Positions 45,483 through 53,105 of a DNA stretch of 64,000 bases are shown here, one piece after another. The position numbers and the translations under genes were made by a program. Within the stretch, counting starts at the first letter, position 1; each line of letters begins with the position of its first letter. This DNA comes from Bacillota bacterium. Lineage in GTDB: Bacteria > Bacillota > UBA4882 > UBA8346. The notes below the pieces were generated by a model. That model searched no databases. It saw only the letters and a list, made by a program, of their open reading frames with translations, and was not told the DNA's origin. Location: NCBI GenBank assembly GCA_023435225.1, contig JAEYRX010000071.1, positions 3,110-67,109 of the forward strand, read 5' to 3'.

Positions 45483-47345
45483 TTGGCGAAAAACAAAAAG
45501 AAAATTAGGTTTAAAAAAGTTAAATCAAGAAAGTTCTCCCGGTTTTTACTGGGGCTTTTTTTGTTGACCGGTTTTGGGTTAATCTTTTTAATCTTTTTCA
45601 ACCCGTTAGTTTGGAGACTTAATCTCCGGGCTGAATTGGAAAAAAGTAAAGAAGCATCTACGGTGTATGACCGGAATGGAAATCAAATAGCTACTCTTTA
45701 TTTGAAAACAAGATTATGGGTTCCAATTGGAGAAATTCCTCTGAAACTGCAAGAAGCTTTTATCGCTACCGAAGATTACCGTTTTTATCAGCATAAGGGG
45801 ATTGACTTTCGCGGTATTGGAAGAGCTCTTTATGAGGATATTAAAGAACGCGGTAAAGTTCAGGGTGGTAGTACTATTACGCAACAGTTGGTGAAGAATC
45901 TTTTTTTTACCCAAGCCAAAAATGTTTTTCGAAAAATAGGGGAGATGGCCTATGCAATAAGGATAGAACAGCAATATAGTAAAGCGCAGATTTTGGAGTT
46001 TTATTTGAATAGTATTTATCTTGGGCACGGCGCCTGGGGGGTTCAAGCGGCAGCTGAAGTATATTTCGGAAAATCGCTTCAAAAATTAACGATTCCCGAA
46101 TGCGCTATGATTGCCGGCTTAGCAAAGAGCCCGGAGTATTATTCTCCATACCGGCATCCGACAAAAGCTCTTAGGCGCCGGAATTTGGTTTTGTCCTTAT
46201 TAAATAAACATGGTTATCTTACGAACGAAAAAGCTGCTGAACTCACTCGAGAAAAATTAAAAACGTTGAATGAGCCGGGGACAACTTACGTTGGGGCTTA
46301 TTTTACCGATTATGTAATCGACTTTTTAAAAAAAGAGACTCAATTTAGTGAAAAATATATCCGAACTGCCGGCTTAAAAATTTATACCACTATGGACAGG
46401 GCGATTCAGGCTGAAGCTGAAAAAGTAATTAATATTTTACCGGCAGCCACTCCCGATCGCTGGGGTGTAATCCAACCGCAGGGCGCAATAGTAATATTGG
46501 ACCCTAAAACAGGAGGAATTTTGGGTTTGGTCGGAGGAAGACGTTTCACATCCGCTCAACCTAATCGGGCCTATCAAATATACCGACAACCGGGTTCGGC
46601 CATCAAGCCATTTTTATATGCGGCAGCAATTGAAACCGGTTATACTCCGGAGAATGAATTTGTGGACCAGCCGCTGGAGATAATGGTTAATGGCAGTCCT
46701 TGGCGTCCCCAGAACTATGATAAGAAATTTCGGGGGAAGATTACCCTCCGAACAGCCTTGGAGGAATCGGTTAATACGGTTGCGGTTCAACTAGTACAGG
46801 AATTGGGACCGTCAAACGTCTTCCAAGTTGCTAAAAGAATGGGACTTACTAGTCTGGTAGCAAAGGGAGCGCTTAATGATCAAGGTTTAGCTCCCCTTGC
46901 TTTAGGAGGTTTAACTAAGGGAGTAACTCTGCTGGAGATAACCGGTTCTTATAGTTCTTTTGCCAACCAAGGAATTTATTCATCACCATTGGCGATAACT
47001 CAGATAAATAATCGTAGCGGACAAAGAATCTATCAGGGAAATATCCGCCGGCAACAAGTTATTCAACCGGATACTGCAATAACTTTGACTTCGATGATGA
47101 GTGGAGTTATAACCAGAGGTACCGGAGTTAGGGCCAATATCGGCATAGATGCAGCCGGAAAGACCGGAACTTCCAATGAAAATACCAATGGTTGGTTTAT
47201 TGGTTACACTACGGATTTGTTAGCCGGGATTTGGATTGGCAATGACCAAGCCAATAAACCAATTGTAGCAAATGGGCTTTCGATGGGAAGCGGTATGGCT
47301 GCTGCAATCTGGGGAGAATTCATGCGGCGGATTTCAGGGCTTTAA
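45483..47345 (+). CDS. Class A penicillin-binding protein (PBP1A family)
   Basis: A bifunctional peptidoglycan synthase of about 620 residues that polymerises glycan strands and cross-links them outside the membrane. A basic N-terminus (AKNKKKIRFKKVK) and one membrane helix precede the GT51 transglycosylase. That domain has EDYRFYQHKGIDFRGIGRA near residues 93-111 and QGGSTITQQLVKNL near residues 124-137. The transpeptidase has the serine in RQPGSAIKPFLYA near residue 370 with the SxN motif in EESVNTV and the KTGTS box in AGKTGTSNEN near residue 560. The TTG at 45483 is better placed after GGGTGAG than the GTG at 45474. A second homologue lies at 53106. Confidence 0.95.
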   Translation: MAKNKKKIRFKKVKSRKFSRFLLGLFLLTGFGLIFLIFFNPLVWRLNLRAELEKSKEASTVYDRNGNQIATLYLKTRLWVPIGEIPLKLQEAFIATEDYRFYQHKGIDFRGIGRALYEDIKERGKVQGGSTITQQLVKNLFFTQAKNVFRKIGEMAYAIRIEQQYSKAQILEFYLNSIYLGHGAWGVQAAAEVYFGKSLQKLTIPECAMIAGLAKSPEYYSPYRHPTKALRRRNLVLSLLNKHGYLTNEKAAELTREKLKTLNEPGTTYVGAYFTDYVIDFLKKETQFSEKYIRTAGLKIYTTMDRAIQAEAEKVINILPAATPDRWGVIQPQGAIVILDPKTGGILGLVGGRRFTSAQPNRAYQIYRQPGSAIKPFLYAAAIETGYTPENEFVDQPLEIMVNGSPWRPQNYDKKFRGKITLRTALEESVNTVAVQLVQELGPSNVFQVAKRMGLTSLVAKGALNDQGLAPLALGGLTKGVTLLEITGSYSSFANQGIYSSPLAITQINNRSGQRIYQGNIRRQQVIQPDTAITLTSMMSGVITRGTGVRANIGIDAAGKTGTSNENTNGWFIGYTTDLLAGIWIGNDQANKPIVANGLSMGSGMAAAIWGEFMRRISGL

Positions 47346-47361
47346 AAATAATATCATTCTA

Positions 47362-47391
47362 AATCCGCATTAATCCGTGTAAATCCCGTCT
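47362..47391. repeat. 10-mer array, AATCCGTGTA type
   Basis: Three consecutive 10-base units (aatccgcatt, aatccgtgta, aatcccgtct) between the convergent PBP and flippase genes. Same unit as at 25189-25270. Confidence 0.6.
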
Positions 47392-47400
47392 AAAAAATAA

Positions 47401-48756
47401 TTATTTTGCAGGACTAAAAAGATTAATAAAATTGCTTCCGCCACTCCTTGGCAATACCCTGCTAAGCTCGTAGAGACTGGAGAGGCAGGTGAATATCTGT
47501 GTGATATTAATAGCCCAAGCGGCTCCGATAATCCCGAAAAGAGGAACCAAGACAATCAGAGCGAAGGTTTTTAAACCAACTCCCCAAATACTTATAATCA
47601 GTATTTTATCAGTAACACCTACCGCAGCTAAAATAGAGATATTTAAGATGGCAATCCCGGTAAAAGGTAAGCCAATAACCAGAAGTTTGATTAATAAAGC
47701 CGGAGAGAGATCATTATATAAAAACCGCGATAAAGGATTTGCCATAAATAGAATTAATAAGAATGATAATAAACATAAAAAGGCTGATGTTAGATAGAAA
47801 AGAGAGATTTTCCGCTGGATTTTAGTAAAGGATTTTGTCTTAAAGGCTGAACTTACTTGCGGGGAGATGACTGACCCTAATGGAGACAAAAAAATCAAAG
47901 GGAAATAGGCTATTGGTTCGGCCATACCGGTTAATTTGCCGAATAATCCCGTACTTACAGTGGAAGCGAAACCATTACTAATTAATAAATGGGGGATAAT
48001 GACTCCTTCACTAGCCATACTGATGGATACTACAATTTGATTTAAAAGAATAGGCCAGGAATAACGGAAAATTTGAGAATGAGGTAAAGATAACTCCGGT
48101 TCAACAGCTGGAATTGCCGAACTTATTTTATGATTATTTAAAAAAAATAGTAAGGTAATAAAACAAGCCACTTCCCCTAAGGTTAATCCAAAGACCGGCG
48201 CGGTATAAGTAGAAAAGGGCATCATTTTGAGAAGAATTTCAACTAAAATAACGGCAGCGGAGATTTCAAAAAGCTGTTCAATAATTTCCGAGACTGCAGT
48301 GGGGGCCATTAATGATGAACCCTGAAAATATCCCCGGTACATAGCGGACAAAGCTGAGAAAGGAATGGCAAAAGCCACCACTAATAATGCTTCGTGAACT
48401 CTGGGATCGGTAAATATATATTTACTCATAAAGGGAGTGCTGAAATATAATAAAGAAGTTATCAATATAGAGGATATGGCAACTATTTTAACCCCCCATT
48501 TTTTTAGTTGAGTAATTTTAAGATATTCTCCAGAAGCTAAATACTCCGAAACCCATTTTGTCAAGGCTAACGGTAGACCAATAGTAGCGACTCCGCTTAA
48601 TAAGCGATATACCGGATAAATCATTTGTAGTATCCCCAAACCCTCCGAGCCAATCGTCCGTGCCAACCAAATACGATAAATAGACCCGGCTAGTTGGACA
48701 ATTAATCCGGAACAAACCAAATAAAAAAAGTTCTTCAAGTTGGGCCGCGACTTCAT
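47401..48756 (-). CDS. SpoVB/MurJ-like polysaccharide flippase
   Basis: A 451-residue membrane protein with about 12-14 helices of the MOP (MATE-related) exporter superfamily, in the SpoVB/polysaccharide-biosynthesis branch. It begins with a short cytoplasmic part and FYLVCSGLIVQLAGSIYRIWLARTIG-type first helix, then GLGILQMIYPVYRLLSGVATIGLP near residues 39-62. AMYRGYFQGSSLMAPTAVSEIIEQ near residues 138-161 is very typical of SpoVB. Such proteins flip undecaprenyl-linked wall precursors and are needed for spore cortex synthesis. It lies between the two PBP1A paralogues, so lipid II handling is plausible. GGAGGT precedes the ATG. Confidence 0.88.
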   Translation of the reverse strand: MKSRPNLKNFFYLVCSGLIVQLAGSIYRIWLARTIGSEGLGILQMIYPVYRLLSGVATIGLPLALTKWVSEYLASGEYLKITQLKKWGVKIVAISSILITSLLYFSTPFMSKYIFTDPRVHEALLVVAFAIPFSALSAMYRGYFQGSSLMAPTAVSEIIEQLFEISAAVILVEILLKMMPFSTYTAPVFGLTLGEVACFITLLFFLNNHKISSAIPAVEPELSLPHSQIFRYSWPILLNQIVVSISMASEGVIIPHLLISNGFASTVSTGLFGKLTGMAEPIAYFPLIFLSPLGSVISPQVSSAFKTKSFTKIQRKISLFYLTSAFLCLLSFLLILFMANPLSRFLYNDLSPALLIKLLVIGLPFTGIAILNISILAAVGVTDKILIISIWGVGLKTFALIVLVPLFGIIGAAWAINITQIFTCLSSLYELSRVLPRSGGSNFINLFSPAK

Positions 48757-49062
48757 GGATGTTTTACCTCCACAATCCGAAATATTCTATAGGATACTTA
48801 TGGAGGGGAGTTCAACAATATGACAAGAAGCTTGGGTGAATAAAGAGATTAAGGAGTTCCTCAAGGATTGTGAAACAATTTTCACTTCTCAGCAGGGTTT
48901 ATTCATAAATTGTTGCATTAAGCTGGATTTTTGCAATGTAATTTGTAAAAAAAAGCTTGTCCCAGATTGTTTATCGTGAAACAATTCAGCAAATATTTGG
49001 AAAAACACAGGTAAAAAGATAAAAAAATTATCTTTAAACATTGCACTTAAAAAAGCTGATTT
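48757..49062. other. Intergenic stretch without recognisable gene
   Basis: AT-rich spacer. GTGAAACAATT occurs twice (48870 and 48977 regions), the first as GTGAAACAATTTTCAC, a loose dyad. No coding signal, RNA or clear promoter was recognised. Confidence 0.35.
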
Positions 49063-49166
49063 TAGGGAAGCGCTGAGTAATCCGATTTTGTGCGAGCAAA
49101 TATGCGGTATTAGACATTTTGCGAAGCACAAAATCGTCACTTATTCAATTAATCAGCGCTTCCTTA
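49063..49166 (-). repeat. 104-bp MITE-like palindromic repeat, copy 2
   Basis: Exactly 104 bp, from TAGGGAAGCGCTGAGTAAT to ATTAATCAGCGCTTCCTTA, inverted relative to copy 1, with two mismatches in the terminal repeat. It lies 136 bases upstream of the substrate-binding gene. A degenerate heptamer run (gcattgg, gcattag) follows at about 49254-49267. Confidence 0.92.
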
Positions 49167-49302
49167 GAATCGCTCACCTCCTTTATGCCTATAGCATAGA
49201 ATACATCAGAAACATAGGAACCAGTCAAAAGCTAATGTCCAAAATTCATATCAGCATTGGGCATTAGATTTTAGACTCATAGCTTTTTAAGGAGGGGGAA
49301 TA

Positions 49303-50301
49303 GTGTTAAAAAGAATTATTATTACGGGGTTGCTCTTATTGCTGATAGCTGGAAACATAGTTTGGGGCGTTAATCGATCGTTGGAGAAGATACGGCTATC
49401 AGAGACGGTCAGGTCGGTTTTTTATGCTCCACAATATGTAGCGATTAATAAAGGTTTTTTTAAAGATGAGGGAATAGGTATCGAACTTTCGACAGCTTGG
49501 GGCTCCGACAAGGGTGCTGCCGCACTGATTTCCGGCAGTGTAGAGTTTTCTTTGATTGGACCGGAAGCAGCAGTGTATGTCTATAATCAAGGAGCCGGCG
49601 ACTATTTAGTGGCTTTTGCTCAGTTAACCAAAGGTGACGGTTCCTTTTTGATGGCCCGGAACCCAATGCCCGATTTTACCTGGCTAGATGTAAAAGGTAA
49701 AACTATAATTGGCGGTCGAAAAGGTGGAGTCCCGGAAATGGTGCTGGAATTTGTACTCCGGGAAAACGGTATGACTCCGGAGAAAGATGTCAATATTCTT
49801 AAGAATATTCAATTTACAGCTACTGCCGGCGCTTTTAAGAGTGGAGTTGGCGATTTTGTAGCCCTATTTGAACCGACGGTATCAGTAATCGAGAAGGAAG
49901 GGTTTGGTTTCGTGGTGGCCTCTTACCGGGTTGCTGCCGGAGTAATCCCTTATACCGCCTATCATGCCAGAAAGAATTATCTAAATAAAAACCCCAAAAT
50001 GATTCAACGTTTTACCAATGCTGTTTACCGGGGGCAAATCTGGGTTCAAAACCATACAGCCGAGCAAATTGCTGATACGGTCGGCAACTTTTTCCCCGAT
50101 ATTGAGAGAGATATTTTAATCCGTTCAATTAGGCGGTATCAAGCTCAAGATACCTGGGCTCAGAATCCAATCTTGACAAAATCGGCTTTTAACCGGTTGC
50201 AGGAGATAATTTATTCCGCCGGTGAACTTAGTAAAAAAGTTCCTTACGAAGCCATGGTCAATACCAAGTTTGCAGTTCAAGCTATTAAGGATGTCCAATA
50301 A
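49303..50301 (+). CDS. ABC transporter substrate-binding protein, NMT1/SsuA-like
   Basis: A 332-residue periplasmic-type binding protein exported by an N-terminal hydrophobic segment (IIITGLLLLLIAGNIVWGV) that lacks an obvious lipobox. The type II binding fold begins VFYAPQYVAINKGFFKDEGI near residues 40-59, the hallmark of NMT1/ThiY/SsuA-type proteins. GSDKGAAALISGSVEFSLIGPEA continues it. It binds the solute for the ATPase and permease encoded immediately downstream (30-base gap). Candidates are a pyrimidine, sulfonate, nitrate or similar small molecule; no TPP riboswitch or metabolic neighbour decides it. Confidence 0.88.
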   Translation: MLKRIIITGLLLLLIAGNIVWGVNRSLEKIRLSETVRSVFYAPQYVAINKGFFKDEGIGIELSTAWGSDKGAAALISGSVEFSLIGPEAAVYVYNQGAGDYLVAFAQLTKGDGSFLMARNPMPDFTWLDVKGKTIIGGRKGGVPEMVLEFVLRENGMTPEKDVNILKNIQFTATAGAFKSGVGDFVALFEPTVSVIEKEGFGFVVASYRVAAGVIPYTAYHARKNYLNKNPKMIQRFTNAVYRGQIWVQNHTAEQIADTVGNFFPDIERDILIRSIRRYQAQDTWAQNPILTKSAFNRLQEIIYSAGELSKKVPYEAMVNTKFAVQAIKDVQ

Positions 50302-50331
50302 AGAAGAATATTTACAGGGGGTAATCCAATC

Positions 50332-51108
50332 TTGAATAAAGTGGAGTTATCCGGGGTAGGAATGACCTATGTCAATAAGTTAGGGGAAACAAGGGCCTTG
50401 AGTTCAATTGACCTTCAAATTAAGTCCGAAGAATTCGTGTCGTTAATTGGACCTAGCGGCTGTGGAAAGAGTACAATTCTATCATTGATTGCCGGACTAC
50501 TTTTTCCGTCAAAGGGAAGAGTTTTAATTTACGGTACGGAGGTCCAAGGAACTTCTCCGAAAGTTGGTTATATGCTTCAACATGATCATTTGTTTGAATG
50601 GCGAAATATAAAAACCAATACATTCCTCGGCCTGGAAGTAAGGGGATTGATGGATAAAAAGCACAAAGTTAATGCCATAGCAATGCTGGAGCGTTATGGG
50701 TTAGGAAACTTTTTAAACCGTTATCCTTCTGAGCTTTCAGGTGGAATGAGACAACGGGCCGCTTTAGCCCGGACTTTAGTCTTGGAACCGGAAATCTTGC
50801 TCCTGGATGAACCATTTTCAGCGTTGGATTATCAGACACGGCTTAACTTGGAGGAAGAAGTAGCAACTATATTAAAACAGGAAAAAAAGACGGTAATATT
50901 AGTTACTCATGATATATCCGAAGCAATCGCCATGTCCGATCGAATTTTGGTTCTCTCTCCCAGACCGGCAGTTATTAAATCGGAATATTTGATTAATTTA
51001 ACCGGAAAAGGCGGCTCACCCTTTGCGGGCCGCCAAGCTCCGGAGTTTCGTCAGTATTTTAAAGAAATATGGAATGACCTGGAGGTGGGCCATGAACAGA
51101 TTGGCTAA
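50332..51108 (+). CDS. NitT/TauT-type ABC transporter ATP-binding protein
   Basis: A 258-residue ATPase for the same importer. Walker A GPSGCGKSTILSLIAGL near residues 37-53, Q-loop MLQHDHLFEWRN, signature ELSGGMRQRAALART near residues 132-146, Walker B ILLLDEPFSALD, switch His in VTHDISEA. The Q-loop followed by EWRN is typical of the SsuB/TauB/ThiZ group. Translation starts at TTG after GGGGG. It overlaps the permease gene by 17 bases, so the two are coupled. Confidence 0.92.
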   Translation: MNKVELSGVGMTYVNKLGETRALSSIDLQIKSEEFVSLIGPSGCGKSTILSLIAGLLFPSKGRVLIYGTEVQGTSPKVGYMLQHDHLFEWRNIKTNTFLGLEVRGLMDKKHKVNAIAMLERYGLGNFLNRYPSELSGGMRQRAALARTLVLEPEILLLDEPFSALDYQTRLNLEEEVATILKQEKKTVILVTHDISEAIAMSDRILVLSPRPAVIKSEYLINLTGKGGSPFAGRQAPEFRQYFKEIWNDLEVGHEQIG

Positions 51109-51946
51109 AACGACTGATTTAAATTGGTGGGAAAAGTGGTTAAGCCGAGGAGCGGTTTCCGATAGTCATGGCTTTTTTTTACGAAAAATGCGATCCAGAG
51201 AGATTATGGTTCGTTTTTATCAACTTTTGATTTTAGCGGTATTCATTATTTTTTGGGAAGTAGGTTCCAACTTCCACTGGATCGACCCCTTTATAACCAG
51301 TCAACCTAGTAAAATAGCGGCAACTATCGCCAATCTGTTTCATTCCGGAAAGTTATGGACCCATATAGGTACAACTGTGGGGGAAACCACTTTCGGGTTT
51401 TTCACCGGAACAGTGGGAGGAACTTTGATCGCCATATTGCTGTGGTGGTCTAAAACTGTGGCTGATGTATTGGAACCTTACATAGTGATTTTAAATAGTA
51501 TTCCCAAAGTAGCTTTAGGTCCCATCTTTATTGTTTGGTTAGGGAGTGGAACCCCGGCAATCATCGCAATGGCTTTGGCTATTTCGATCATTGTAACTAT
51601 TATGATGGTGTTTCATGGCTTTAATGAAATCAACCCGGATAAAATTAAATTAATGAATAGCTTTGGAGCCTCCCGTAGGCAGATATTATTTAAAGTTACT
51701 TTACCGGCTTCGGTGCCGACTATTATTGCTTCATTAAAGGTAAATCTGGGTTTATCATTAGTCGGAACCATAGTGGGAGAATTTTTAGTATCTAAAGAAG
51801 GGTTAGGATACTTAATTATTTATGGCGGGCAAGTTTTCAATATGGCGTTGGTGATGGCCAGCGTATTGATTCTCTGCGTAGTAGCGGCTGTTTTATATTA
51901 CTTGGTAACAATATTGGAGAAAAAAGTATTGAAGTGGAAAAGTTGA
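51092..51946 (+). CDS. NitT/TauT-type ABC transporter permease
   Basis: A 284-residue inner-membrane permease with about six helices. The BPD-type EAA loop is readable as KLMNSFGASRRQILFKVTLPASVP near residues 188-211, preceded by LNSIPKVALGPIFIVWLGSG. GEFLVSKEGLGYLI follows, as in SsuC/TauC. An open frame begins at 51023, but the ATG at 51092 has GGAGGTGG at 5-7 bases and removes an extension that overlaps the ATPase gene in another frame. Last gene of the three-gene operon. Confidence 0.92.
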   Translation: MNRLAKTTDLNWWEKWLSRGAVSDSHGFFLRKMRSREIMVRFYQLLILAVFIIFWEVGSNFHWIDPFITSQPSKIAATIANLFHSGKLWTHIGTTVGETTFGFFTGTVGGTLIAILLWWSKTVADVLEPYIVILNSIPKVALGPIFIVWLGSGTPAIIAMALAISIIVTIMMVFHGFNEINPDKIKLMNSFGASRRQILFKVTLPASVPTIIASLKVNLGLSLVGTIVGEFLVSKEGLGYLIIYGGQVFNMALVMASVLILCVVAAVLYYLVTILEKKVLKWKS

Positions 51947-52040
51947 TTTAGTAGCAGCTAAAAAATTACTTTCCACTTTTTTCTGAAATACTCATGAACC
52001 AATGTGTGTTTCAGAAAATATTAGTGGATGTTGTTTTTTT

Positions 52041-52088
52041 GCAAATACAAAAAAAGAGGTGTGGCTATTATTTTATAGAGCCACACCT
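52041..52088 (-). terminator. Terminator of the zinc-ribbon gene, overlapping its end
   Basis: AGGTGTGGCT and AGCCACACCT form a perfect 10-bp stem with a 12-base loop. On the minus strand a run CTCTTTTTTTG follows. The stop codon lies in the loop and the upstream arm encodes the last residues, an unusually tight arrangement. Confidence 0.85.
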
Positions 52089-52204
52089 AGGAAGTATACC
52101 GGTTGAGCAACTTTTTTGTGTCTTAAGGCTGATAACTCACCACTGCAATGCGGGCAGTATACCTTATTAAAACCTACATCTTTTTTACAATCCGGACATC
52201 TCAT
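52073..52204 (-). CDS. 43-residue zinc-ribbon protein
   Basis: A small protein with two CxxC knuckles, MRCPDCKKDVG at residues 1-11 and VYCPHCSGE at residues 15-23, spaced as in a treble-clef or zinc-ribbon. The tail ALRHKKVAQPVYFLGVAL is basic then hydrophobic. GGAGG lies 8 bases before the ATG and a strong terminator overlaps the last codons, so it is a complete gene unit and not a fragment. Such ribbons bind nucleic acid or act as small regulatory partners. It is convergent with the ABC operon. Function unknown, but the coding signal is good for its size. Confidence 0.75.
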   Translation of the reverse strand: MRCPDCKKDVGFNKVYCPHCSGELSALRHKKVAQPVYFLGVAL

Positions 52205-52393
52205 TGAAAATTCCTCCTTTATTTTTTGGCTGGGACATTTTTTGTCCTGGTGTTCTATTTTTTGTCCCGCCTTCTGTTTATATTATATATCCGAGTTTTC
52301 TAAAATTCAACCGTTTTACCAAATAGTAACATAATATATACATTTATTAACTTTTAAAGGGTTTTACTACAATATATAGGGTGATAGCATGTC

Positions 52394-52516
52394 TTGAAAT
52401 CGATATATGGAGATCCTAGCCGACAAGCCTCGATAGCATTTTTAGATAGACTCCAAGACACCGAGAAGAAATTTATAATAAATTACGTTGAGTCTCTTAC
52501 CTCTGTGGCATTATGA
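52394..52516 (+). CDS. Possible 40-residue small protein
   Basis: TTG start with GGGTGAT about 8 bases upstream, giving 40 residues that begin MKSIYGDPSRQASIAFLDRL and end YVESLTSVAL. Composition is ordinary for a soluble helical protein. It could be a genuine short gene or the remains of a longer one. It is flanked by AT-rich DNA without other signals on both sides (52205-52393 and 52517-52644). Confidence 0.35.
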   Translation: MKSIYGDPSRQASIAFLDRLQDTEKKFIINYVESLTSVAL

Positions 52517-52644
52517 TTATCCACCCGCATTCCAAAAATAATTGAAAATATTTATTAGTTTTATGGTAATATTTTAAATGACTAAAATTAACAGGAACTG
52601 AACAGGGTTTCGAATCGTTAAGATGTAATAGTATTTTTAATAGG

Positions 52645-52813
52645 TAAGGGAGTTTCATAATTACCTTAATCTAATTTCAACTACAATAAAAGAAGCTATC
52701 GATGCTTGTCGATTTACATCAATTCGTAATAAAAATTGCGAAGGATATTGATGTAAACAACCATATAGTGATTGTAGCTGAATGTCAAAACTCTTAATTG
52801 TGAAAATCCCTCA
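52645..52813. repeat. 120-bp-family repeat with nested hairpin insertion (169 bp)
   Basis: Family ends TAAGGGAGTTTCATAATTA and TTAATTGTGAAAATCCCTCA (inverted orientation relative to 30387). The element is about 49 bases longer than intact copies. The extra length corresponds to a second palindrome, TTTACATCAAT facing ATTGATGTAAA, followed by CAACCATATAGTGA. The same inner hairpin occurs at 60554-60606. Confidence 0.8.
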
Positions 52814-52928
52814 GGTAATAAAAAAATTATGATAATTTAAACAGGATAACCATAATAATTTTTGACTAAAATGTTTGTAATGACCATTACTGATTTATCA
52901 GTATCGTTTGTTTAGTTTAAGTTTTATC

Positions 52929-53032
52929 TAAGGAAGCGCTGATTAATCCGATTTTGTGCAAGCAAATATGCGGTATTAGGCATTTTACGAAGCGCAAAAT
53001 CGTCACTTATTCAATTAATCAGCGCTTCCCTA
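52929..53032 (-). repeat. 104-bp MITE-like palindromic repeat, copy 3
   Basis: Exactly 104 bp from TAAGGAAGCGCTGATTAAT to ATTAATCAGCGCTTCCCTA, same orientation as copy 2. It lies 74 bases upstream of the second PBP gene. Confidence 0.92.
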
Positions 53033-53105
53033 AAGCATTATTAGACTTGCTACTCTTTGAAACAAAAAAAGATTATGTACTCATCTTTAAACTGGAGATG
53101 ATTAA

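Noticed and set aside
48866..48885. Rex-like operator (GTGAAACAATTTTCAC)
   Set aside because: It departs from the redox-repressor consensus and lies downstream of the nearest genes' starts rather than at a promoter.
48889..49140. 83-codon minus-strand frame in the spacer before the ABC operon
   Set aside because: Its first third is encoded by a 104-bp repeat, there is no ribosome site, and the rest is low-complexity hydrophobic sequence.
49167..49302. TPP riboswitch for the NMT1-like transporter
   Set aside because: Neither the CTGAGA nor the ACCTGA-type core is present on the plus strand, so the thiamine-precursor reading has no support.
51023..51091. Upstream start of the ABC permease gene
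   Set aside because: The extension overlaps the ATPase gene in another frame and has no ribosome site, whereas the ATG at 51092 has one.
52116..52334. 72-codon plus-strand frame opposite the zinc-ribbon gene
   Set aside because: It is antisense to a better-supported small gene with a ribosome site and terminator.
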